This document shows, in pieces, positions 1-4,847 of a DNA stretch of 5,912 bases. The notes below the pieces were generated by a model that saw nothing but the letters and a program-made list of their open reading frames with translations, searched no databases and had not been told where the DNA came from. This DNA comes from an uncultured Planctomycetaceae bacterium (GTDB lineage: Bacteria > Planctomycetota > Planctomycetia > Pirellulales > Pirellulaceae), in NCBI GenBank assembly GCA_937967665.1, contig CALBSZ010000034.1:1-5912 (forward strand), written 5' to 3'. A program made the position numbers and the translations under genes. The first letter of the stretch is position 1. The number at the start of each line of letters is the position of its first letter.

Positions 1-2
1 CC

Positions 3-209
3 GCGAAGTTCGCGGACTTGCAACGCGCCAAATTCATCATGGGATTGGGGCAACCGCTGACGGAGGAGATCAGCGCGGCGCAAGTCGAACGCGTTTTCGA
101 CGCACTGGAACAGTTACCGCGTGCCGCGGATCGCCAGCGACTCGCCCGCAGTCTGAACCTGCTGGAAGACGGACCGTTCTCGAGTCGACTCCGCCAACTG
201 CAGGATTAG
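3..209 (+). CDS. C-terminal fragment of an unrecognised protein (5' end outside the window)
   Basis: The frame is open from the first bases of the window to a TAG at 207-209, giving about 68 residues of a C-terminus. It is rich in charged residues and leucine and looks helical and soluble; phrases such as QVERVFDALEQLP and RQRLARSLNLLED resemble amphipathic helices. There is no signal peptide, membrane segment or cysteine motif in the visible part. A TTG at 18 could serve as a start, but the frame is open upstream of it and has no good ribosome site, so a truncated longer gene is the better reading. It converges on the DUF1501 gene, with only 21 bases between the two stop codons. I do not recognise the family and assign no function. 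Confidence 0.5.
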   Translation, partial: AKFADLQRAKFIMGLGQPLTEEISAAQVERVFDALEQLPRAADRQRLARSLNLLEDGPFSSRLRQLQD

Positions 210-219
210 ATCGCCCGTC

Positions 220-260
220 AAAAAACCGGCCTATCCCATGAGAGGCAAAATGGGCTGGCC
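220..260 (-). terminator. Intrinsic terminator of the DUF1501 gene
   Basis: Read on the minus strand, GGCC-AG-CCCAT (plus 250-260) can pair with ATGGG-ATA-GGCC (plus 228-239). This gives 9 base pairs in two blocks with a small internal loop. The stem is followed after two bases by six Ts (plus 220-225). The hairpin includes the last codons and stop of the gene. No T run follows it on the plus strand, so it should terminate only the DUF1501 transcript and not the converging gene. Confidence 0.5.
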
Positions 261-1649
261 CGATTGCACCACGGACGCGACGTCGCGCGGCAGACTTGAA
301 TCGAGACGCAACTTGCCGAGGTCGAACAGCGTGTGCATGATCGTGGACATTAAATGAGTGGGATCATAGGGTTCCGTCGCCGGACGACTGGCTCCGGCAT
401 CCGATTGACCAATGACGTGTCCCATCTTCAATCCACCGCCGTAGAGCAGCAGCGGCGTCAGCTCGCCATAGTGATCCCGGCCGCCGTTCTTGTTGATTCG
501 CGGTGTCCGGCCCATTTCGCCCGTGACCACCAGCAACACGTCGTCCCGCAGTCCGCGCGCTTCACAGTCTTCAATGAACGCCGCGACCGCGTGATCCACT
601 TGCGGGCCCAGCCAGCGCATGCCGGCGAGTCCCTTGGGGCTGTTGCCGTTTGAGTGCATGTCCCAACCGCAGTCGGATACCGTAACAAAACCGCAGCCAG
701 ACTCGACCAGCCGGCGGGCCAGCAGCATCTGCCGGCCCAGCAGATTGGTGGAACGCCGCATGTCGCCCCAGCGCTGCACTTCGGCGTTTTCAAAACAGTG
801 GCTCGTGTCATAACGCGCGATCGTGGCGGGATCTTCCTTGGACAGATCGAACGCCTCGGCGGCGCCTCCCATGATCACATCATATGCCTGCTGTTGCATC
901 TTGTCGAAACCGTCGATCTGCCCGCTGGCATCGAACTCGCGGCGCATCCGATCCAGGCTCAACATGACGTTCCGGCGATCGGAGAAGCGTTCCGCCGGAA
1001 TGGCCAGTTCCATGTTCTGCTGCAACTGCCCGCCGCCGCTCGGGTCGAACGCCTGATAACTGGCGCCCAACGTGCCGGTCTGAGTCAGTCCTGGAAGGTG
1101 TCCCGTTTCGAAATTCCGACCGATCTGGAACTTCTCCGGCGCCACGGCCTCCGGCTTCACCAGCGTGTGCAGTGGGGCGCCCGTTCGCGGATGATTGGTG
1201 CCGACGATGCGGGTGTAGAGCGCGCCCAAAGCCGCTTCGGTCGGATTTTTGGCGGTGGTGACGGAAACGTATTCGTGGCCTCCATTGCGCGATTGAAACG
1301 AACGCACGATGGAGAACTTCTTGGCCAGCTTCGCCAGTTGAGAAAAATGCGGCCCGAACGTGATGCCCGGGTGGGCCGTGGGCACCTCACCAAAAATACT
1401 GCGAATCTCACTGGGAGCTGTCATTTTCGGGTCGAAGGTTTCGATATGAGATGGGCCCCCGCCGAGAAACAGGAACACCACGGATTTCCCGGTCGCATAT
1501 TCCTTCACTTCTTCGCTCGACAAAGCCGAACGGCCTGCCAGGCCGCCGAGCGACATTCCCAACATTCCCAAGCCGCCGATGCGAAGAAACTCACGGCGGC
1601 GAAACCCTTGGCAATCGTGGGACGGGCGAGGATCGTACAGGCTTAGCAT
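231..1649 (-). CDS. DUF1501 family protein with twin-arginine leader
   Basis: This encodes 472 residues, a normal length for DUF1501, a planctomycete-expanded family distantly related to the sulfatase/alkaline phosphatase fold. Its biochemical role is not established. The leader has a twin-arginine motif (RRREFL, residues 17-22) followed by a Gly/Leu-rich hydrophobic stretch, predicting Tat export. Family landmarks are GGGPSHIETFD near 63-73, WDMHSN near 329-334, TGEMGRTP at 376-383 and GGRDHYG at 389-395. The His and Asp residues in these are the likely metal or active-site positions. The start at 1649 is preferred over an in-frame ATG at 1694: MLSLYDPR is the usual N-terminus of the family, and GGAG lies 7 bases upstream. 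The longer start has no ribosome site and would bury the Tat motif. These proteins are often encoded beside DUF1549/DUF1553 cytochrome-like partners, but none is visible here and the gene seems monocistronic. Confidence 0.92.
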   Translation of the reverse strand: MLSLYDPRPSHDCQGFRRREFLRIGGLGMLGMSLGGLAGRSALSSEEVKEYATGKSVVFLFLGGGPSHIETFDPKMTAPSEIRSIFGEVPTAHPGITFGPHFSQLAKLAKKFSIVRSFQSRNGGHEYVSVTTAKNPTEAALGALYTRIVGTNHPRTGAPLHTLVKPEAVAPEKFQIGRNFETGHLPGLTQTGTLGASYQAFDPSGGGQLQQNMELAIPAERFSDRRNVMLSLDRMRREFDASGQIDGFDKMQQQAYDVIMGGAAEAFDLSKEDPATIARYDTSHCFENAEVQRWGDMRRSTNLLGRQMLLARRLVESGCGFVTVSDCGWDMHSNGNSPKGLAGMRWLGPQVDHAVAAFIEDCEARGLRDDVLLVVTGEMGRTPRINKNGGRDHYGELTPLLLYGGGLKMGHVIGQSDAGASRPATEPYDPTHLMSTIMHTLFDLGKLRLDSSLPRDVASVVQSGQPILPLMG

Positions 1650-1656
1650 CGCAAAG

Positions 1657-1660
1657 CTCC
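1657..1660 (-). promoter_or_regulatory. Ribosome binding site deciding the DUF1501 start
   Basis: On the minus strand GGAG sits 7 bases before the ATG at 1649. No comparable site precedes the in-frame ATG at 1694, so this supports the shorter, 472-residue protein. Confidence 0.6.
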
Positions 1661-1739
1661 AGTGTGAGGGGGGAACGCTGATACAAGCTTTCATCGGCCA
1701 CGCGGGTACGCAACCTTTTGAACATATCGATGAGCGTTT

Positions 1740-1769
1740 ATGTTAACTGGTTTGGCCGATCCTTGTCAA
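1740..1769 (-). promoter_or_regulatory. Candidate sigma70-type promoter of the DUF1501 gene
   Basis: The minus strand shows a perfect TTGACA (plus-strand 1764-1769), an 18-base spacer and TAACAT (1740-1745), which matches TATAAT at 4 of 6 positions including the first, second and last bases. Transcription would start near 1733, leaving a leader of about 85 bases before the ATG at 1649. It is the only good -35/-10 pair I see upstream of the gene. Confidence 0.45.
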
Positions 1770-1970
1770 TCTTGGAAGTGGTTGAACCTCTCGCGTGCCA
1801 TCCGGGTGACGTATCCGAAGAATTGCCCTTGTGACGCGGCCGCTGCCCGCGACGTTCATGAAGCTGAGCACGAATGAATGGATTGCGCGGTCGCGCGCAC
1901 CTTCGGGAAGGACGGTTGTGGGGAAGGTGAGCCTGTATTGCCTGCAAACTCGCCTTAACCCGCACGCCAT
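1743..1970 (-). pseudogene. Possible gene remnant or repeat-derived reading frame
   Basis: The minus strand has an open frame of 75 codons from an ATG at 1970 to a TAA at 1743. Its C-terminal two thirds read like ordinary protein, with segments such as QYRLTFPTTVLPEG, SFVLSFMNVAGSG and VTRAILRIRHPDG. There is no ribosome site before the ATG. The frame stays open upstream of the ATG for at least 90 bases but with poor protein character (HSSIHLGRTGTPLNK). The stop codon lies inside the proposed -10 box of DUF1501. I do not recognise a family. It may be a decayed gene, part of a dispersed planctomycete repeat, or chance. Confidence 0.2.
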
Positions 1971-2204
1971 TTCGACTAGTGTGGTCGAACCACGTGTTTT
2001 GTTGAGGGGAGTGCCCGTTCGGCCTAAATGTATAGATGAATGGCGTGTTTTTACATGGCGCCACGGATGTGGCGGGGATTCGGAGTCGAATGGTACGCAT
2101 CATCGCTTGAAAGGCGTCCATTTCATTCGGCCTCCTGGTTTCGGTGGTGGTCATCGCAAACTCGGACTTGGGACGAGGAATAAGAATCATGGTTTGGCGA
2201 CTTC

Positions 2205-2230
2205 TTTGAATCTGGTTTAGCAGATTCAAA
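2205..2230. repeat. Perfect 10-bp inverted repeat
   Basis: TTTGAATCTG (2205-2214) and CAGATTCAAA (2221-2230) are exact reverse complements around a 6-base loop, GTTTAG. This is the first of three adjacent hairpins. No T run follows on either side, so by itself it does not look like a terminator. Confidence 0.7.
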
Positions 2231-2241
2231 TGGTACGTCGC

Positions 2242-2272
2242 GTGTTCGTTCGGCGAGCAACTCGACGAACGC
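2242..2272. repeat. Imperfect inverted repeat between two perfect ones
   Basis: GTTCGT (2244-2249) pairs with ACGAAC (2265-2270), and CGAG (2254-2257) pairs with CTCG (2261-2264) around a CAA loop. A 4-base bulge, TCGG, lies on the left arm. A G-C and a G-U pair can extend the base. It is the middle one of three consecutive hairpins. Confidence 0.5.
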
Positions 2273-2276
2273 AGGG

Positions 2277-2322
2277 TGACGAGCGTTGGAGTAGAAACCG
2301 CCAACGCTCGTCATTCCTTTTT
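2277..2322 (+). terminator. Strong 13-bp hairpin followed by a T run; terminator-like
   Basis: TGACGAGCGTTGG (2277-2289) and CCAACGCTCGTCA (2301-2313) are perfect reverse complements with an 11-base loop. Two wobble pairs and one G-C pair can extend the base. On the plus strand CATTCC is followed by five Ts (2318-2322), which is the form of an intrinsic terminator. No plus-strand gene that it would terminate is visible upstream, so it may instead be part of a dispersed palindromic element or end a small RNA. Both strands read through it give similar peptides beginning MTSVG, a simple result of the palindrome. Confidence 0.5.
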
Positions 2323-2647
2323 AGCTCTTCTCACATTTCACTCTGTTGGGATTGGTCCATCACTCGTGTCCGGGTTCAAACTCTCCAATCTGGCCAGATG
2401 CAATTTCGATTATCCACCTCGCCCCGCGTCGTTTGCCATGGTGGAATGCGAGGTATCCTGCGAAGTCAAGTACGATCTGAGATAGACACCTTTTGAAGAG
2501 CGCCGCGTTGATTGGTCGGTCCCCTTGTCAGATTGGAAAGGCGACGAATCTGTTCAGTATGTGTCGCGAGGACAACGCGAATTCGTAACCCACTGATGCA
2601 TTACGGGGTGTCCCAATTGGTACCCTCGGTATGGCCGCATCGGAACT

Positions 2648-2654
2648 AAGGAGG
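2648..2654 (+). promoter_or_regulatory. Strong Shine-Dalgarno site of the pseudopilin
   Basis: AAGGAGG ends 6 bases before the ATG at 2661. It is the strongest ribosome site in the window and fixes the start of the pseudopilin against the in-frame ATG at 2631. Confidence 0.85.
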
Positions 2655-2660
2655 AATGTC

Positions 2661-3053
2661 ATGAAGAATGGTTACACGCTTATCGAAGTGGTAATCATCG
2701 GGATTTTGGCGTTGACCGTTATTGCTTTGTTATCGTCGCATACGCAAACCGCTACCGAAAACAGCGCGAAGTTCTCAGAAAAGTCACTTCGAACTCAAGT
2801 TTCACTGTACAAGATAGACCACGGCAATGCCCCGCCGACCAGTCTGAGACTCCTCACGACGAAAACGAACGCGGATCATTCGACAACAGGTTCTCCGGCA
2901 TTGGGTCCGTATCTTGACGAGATTCCCACGAATCCCTTGACCGGCCGCTCTAGTCTGACCGAGAGTGATTCGGCAACAGGCCCGTCCGCGGACGGCGGCT
3001 GGACGTATGACACAGACAGCGGCATGCTTTGGGCCGATATCGTCACGCGGTAA
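2661..3053 (+). CDS. GspG-like pseudopilin (type II secretion/type IV pilin-like protein)
   Basis: This is a 130-residue prepilin-like protein. It starts with a very short leader, MKNG, then YTLIEV and a hydrophobic helix through about residue 25. A prepilin peptidase would cut after Gly4, leaving Tyr1 and the conserved Glu5 (Glu9 of the precursor). The YKIDHG segment at 50-55 and GPYLDEIPTNPLTG at 82-95 match the layout of the major pseudopilin GspG. The C-terminal GGWTYDTDSG (112-121) matches the variant ending common in planctomycete stand-alone pseudopilins. The start is set by AAGGAGG at 2648-2654, 6 bases before the ATG; an ATG at 2631 would add ten residues before the leader. No secretion ATPase, GspF or peptidase gene is adjacent, so the partners must be encoded elsewhere. 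The gene looks less GC-rich than its neighbours. Confidence 0.88.
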   Translation: MKNGYTLIEVVIIGILALTVIALLSSHTQTATENSAKFSEKSLRTQVSLYKIDHGNAPPTSLRLLTTKTNADHSTTGSPALGPYLDEIPTNPLTGRSSLTESDSATGPSADGGWTYDTDSGMLWADIVTR

Positions 3054-3166
3054 CTCCATCGCAACCTTGTGCAGCGTCGTGCTGCCTCCCGGGGAACGGC
3101 AGGCACCATGAAAAGGCGATCTCGCTTCTTTGCTCTTCATTTTCATGGCGTCGTGCATGTGAAGTC

Positions 3167-3181
3167 CCCGCCGACGGCGGG
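3167..3181 (+). terminator. GC-rich hairpin downstream of the pseudopilin, weak terminator candidate
   Basis: CCCGCC (3167-3172) pairs with GGCGGG (3176-3181) around a GAC loop. Only three Ts follow (3184-3186), so termination would be weak or factor-dependent. It lies about 115 bases beyond the pseudopilin stop. Confidence 0.25.
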
Positions 3182-3359
3182 CATTTGCGATTCTGGTCTT
3201 ACTTTGCCTGCCTTCCACGCTGCTCGCAGCGTGTTTGGCATGGCTTCGGCGCGGACGCCCGTAGCTATGCCAGTAGCTGGTTGGCCATCGCATAAATAGT
3301 GCCGTGCAGACAACAATTCGCGTTGCTGGAGGGGCGTCGCTGAAAAGTGGAGAGCCGCC

Positions 3360-3365
3360 TATAAT
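3360..3365 (+). promoter_or_regulatory. Candidate -10 box for the B12 sensor-kinase cassette
   Basis: A perfect TATAAT stands in an otherwise GC-rich stretch, about 90 bases before the start of the ABM-like reading frame. The bases 16-18 upstream do not resemble TTGACA. If it is used, either an activator or an alternative sigma factor would help, or the promoter is weak. Transcription would start near 3372. I see no cobalamin riboswitch signature between it and the first gene. Confidence 0.35.
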
Positions 3366-3495
3366 GTTAAGACCCTGCGGTGTTCAGAATTCGAGAAGGC
3401 GAAGCGGCGGGGCATGCGTTGTGGTAACAGGATGGACGTTTCCGAACTTCTAAAAGCTATTTGTCTCGCTGAGCCGCTTCACCGTCGCCAACGGG

Positions 3496-3756
3496 ATGAT
3501 TCGAGAAGTGAGGCAGGCGTTCGAAAACCGGCCCCATGAGGTCGATGGCGCGCCGGGGTTCCTTCGGCTTCAGGTCCTCAGTCCAAGTGACAATCCGGAC
3601 GAGATTTGGTTGTTCACCTTTTGGGAAGATGAAGAAAGTTTCCATGCTTGGCATCGGAGCCATCAGTACAAGCAGGCGCATCAAGGCATTCCGAAAGGCT
3701 TGAAACTCGTTCCCGGCAAGACGTCGTTGATGTTTCTGGAACAAGTGGCCTCCTGA
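3496..3756 (+). CDS. ABM/HmoA-like small ferredoxin-fold protein, N-terminus uncertain
   Basis: The 86 residues from the first ATG match the antibiotic-biosynthesis-monooxygenase/HmoA-type dimeric alpha-beta fold. They contain NRPHEVDGAPGFLRLQVL, then WLFTFWEDEESFHAWHRS (38-55) with Trp52, and QAH with His62. The domain clearly begins earlier: the in-frame codons at 3460-3495 read FVSLSRFTVANG, the usual first strand of the fold. Yet between the TAA at 3451 and the ATG at 3496 there is no ATG, GTG or TTG; a CTG at 3469 is the only near-cognate codon. In heme-degrading IsdG-like members an Asn precedes the Arg of this strand; here it is Ser, so heme oxygenase chemistry is doubtful. Neither start has a good ribosome site. 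It ends 5 bases before the B12 sensor and is probably co-transcribed with it. Its role in signalling is unknown. Confidence 0.7.
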   Translation: MIREVRQAFENRPHEVDGAPGFLRLQVLSPSDNPDEIWLFTFWEDEESFHAWHRSHQYKQAHQGIPKGLKLVPGKTSLMFLEQVAS

Positions 3757-3761
3757 AATCC

Positions 3762-4847
3762 ATGGTCAGATCGATCGCAGACAACCATCGGCGTGTTGGC
3801 ATCGCCATTCGTGAATCCTGCAATGAATTAGCGGCGACCTTGGTGGCGGCGGAATTTGGCCGGCACCCTGAATTGGAGCAACGCTACGGAAGCATCGGTC
3901 GCCAGAAGTCGTTGGAGGACGCGCAATTCCATCTGAACTACCTGGCCAGTGCCGTGGAAGCGGACAGCCCGTCGTTGTTTCAAGACTACGTTGCCTGGGC
4001 GAAAGTTGTCCTGGCCTCGCGCGGCGTGCACGAGGACGACCTGGCGTTTCATTTGGAGATGATGCGCGAAGCGATGCAGACGGTCCTGCCAGGCGATATG
4101 CATGGCCTGGCCTGCCAGTTCGTCGACGCCGGACGAGCTGCGCTGCCCACTGCCGACCGCCAGGTACCCACATTCTTAATTGAACAGTCGCCATTTGGTG
4201 ACCTTGCGCGCGGATATCTCCAGATGCTACTGTCAGGTGAGCGGCAGGAGGCGTGCCGTTTGGTGCTGGACGCCGTGGCTGCAGGTGCCAGCGTGCGTGA
4301 CATCTACCTCCATGTGTTTCAGCGAGTGTTGTACGAAATCGGCCGCCTCTGGCAGCTCAACGAAATCAATGTGGCTCAGGAACATTTTTGCACGGCGGCA
4401 ACGCAATTAATCATGTCGCAACTGTATACGCACATCTTTCGCGGGAAGAAACCGGCTGGCAGTATGGTGGCGACGGCTGTTGCCGGAGACCTGCACGAAT
4501 TGGGCGTTCGCATGCTGGCCGATTTTTTCGAATTGGATGGCTGGAATACTTGCTATCTCGGAGCCAATACACCTCACCGCGACGTGATCCAAACCGTGAT
4601 CAAGAGTCGAGCCACGGTGCTTTGTGTCTCGGCCACCATTTCTTATCACGTTCACCAGGTCCGTGCCTTAATCGACGGCGTCCGGCAGAATCCCGACGCT
4701 GGAAAGGTCATCGTTCTTGTCGGCGGCTATCCGTTTAACGTCGACCCGGAACTATGGCGAAAAGTCGGTGCGAACGGCTTTGCCCGCGATGCCGCAGAGG
4801 CTGTTGCACTGGCCAGGCAATTCACAGGCAATCCAGGAACCGCATGA
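3762..4847 (+). CDS. CarH-type cobalamin-binding sensor protein without HTH
   Basis: A soluble protein of 361 residues. Residues 1-135 form a probably all-helical domain I do not recognise. Residues about 145-225 form the four-helix cap of B12-binding photoreceptors, with Trp197, nine residues and then Glu207-His208: the W-x9-EH signature of CarH/LitR-type adenosylcobalamin sensors. Residues about 234-355 are the B12-binding Rossmann domain, with DLHELG (243-248), whose His245 should be the lower axial cobalt ligand, Ser290 in CVSATIS, and Gly321-Gly322. In Thermus CarH the residue after the Trp is the His that ligates cobalt after light exposure; here it is Gln198. No DNA-binding domain is present. 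The start at 3762 is preferred because an upstream in-frame ATG (3648) would only translate the preceding gene out of frame. The stop overlaps the kinase start by 4 bases, so it is probably the kinase's sensory partner, sensing light, B12 or redox state. Confidence 0.88.
   Translation: MVRSIADNHRRVGIAIRESCNELAATLVAAEFGRHPELEQRYGSIGRQKSLEDAQFHLNYLASAVEADSPSLFQDYVAWAKVVLASRGVHEDDLAFHLEMMREAMQTVLPGDMHGLACQFVDAGRAALPTADRQVPTFLIEQSPFGDLARGYLQMLLSGERQEACRLVLDAVAAGASVRDIYLHVFQRVLYEIGRLWQLNEINVAQEHFCTAATQLIMSQLYTHIFRGKKPAGSMVATAVAGDLHELGVRMLADFFELDGWNTCYLGANTPHRDVIQTVIKSRATVLCVSATISYHVHQVRALIDGVRQNPDAGKVIVLVGGYPFNVDPELWRKVGANGFARDAAEAVALARQFTGNPGTA

Larger units (their letters stand above)
1695..2647. 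other. Long intergenic region without a convincing gene
   Basis: Between the DUF1501 gene and the pseudopilin there is about 950 bases in which no frame looks like a full gene. Both strands carry several medium open frames with low-complexity, Arg/Pro/His-rich translations and no ribosome sites. The most protein-like stretch is on the minus strand at about 1743-1970, treated separately. Recognisable elements are the DUF1501 promoter at its left end, three consecutive inverted repeats at 2205-2322, and a perfect 12-base palindrome, ATCTGGCCAGAT, at 2388-2399 that could be an operator or chance. From 2400 to 2640 I see nothing else, and no clear promoter for the pseudopilin. Confidence 0.6.
3054..3453. 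other. Intergenic region between pseudopilin and sensor cassette
   Basis: About 400 bases without a convincing gene. Several plus-strand frames are open for 70-90 codons, but their translations are rich in Ala, Arg, His and Cys and lack ribosome sites. A short frame at 3163-3264 encodes a basic stretch followed by a hydrophobic segment (AFAILVLLCLPSTLLAACLAW) but has no start codon. The region holds a GC-rich hairpin (3167-3181) and a perfect TATAAT at 3360-3365, described separately. Confidence 0.55.

Noticed and set aside
654..1646. 330-codon open frame on the plus strand antisense to the DUF1501 gene
   Set aside because: The minus-strand frame has clear family motifs throughout. The plus frame is a shadow caused by codon bias and high GC, with no recognisable domain and no ribosome site.
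1981..1993. GTGGT-CGA-ACCAC mini palindrome
   Set aside because: Only 5 base pairs with no second copy or nearby gene start; chance is likely.
1831..2220. 129-codon plus-strand open frame
   Set aside because: No ribosome site and no recognisable pattern, and its end lies inside a hairpin loop. It is probably chance.
1738..2304. 188-codon minus-strand open frame in the intergenic region
   Set aside because: The translation is Arg/Pro/His-rich with no domain, has no ribosome site, crosses the strong hairpin at 2277-2313 and overlaps a different frame that looks more protein-like.
3163..3264. Short plus-strand frame with a basic stretch followed by a hydrophobic segment, like a small membrane or signal-anchor peptide
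   Set aside because: It is preceded by a stop, has no ATG, GTG or TTG before the hydrophobic part, and no ribosome site.
3069..3299. 76-codon plus-strand open frame after the pseudopilin
   Set aside because: It starts with a non-ATG codon and lacks a ribosome site; composition is typical of non-coding GC-rich DNA.
3366..3495. Possible cobalamin riboswitch ahead of the B12 sensor cassette
   Set aside because: I looked for a B12-box-like segment and the expected hairpins and found neither; the leader is also short for that class.
3648..3761. Longer start for the B12 sensor at ATG 3648
   Set aside because: It would translate the end of the ABM-like gene in another frame, giving 38 low-quality residues. 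The ATG at 3762, 5 bases after the ABM stop, gives a sensible N-terminus.
4754..4843. Longer start for the histidine kinase at ATG 4754
   Set aside because: The added 30 residues are Cys/Arg-rich and overlap the conserved C-terminus of the B12 domain. The ATGA overlap at 4844 is the normal coupled arrangement.
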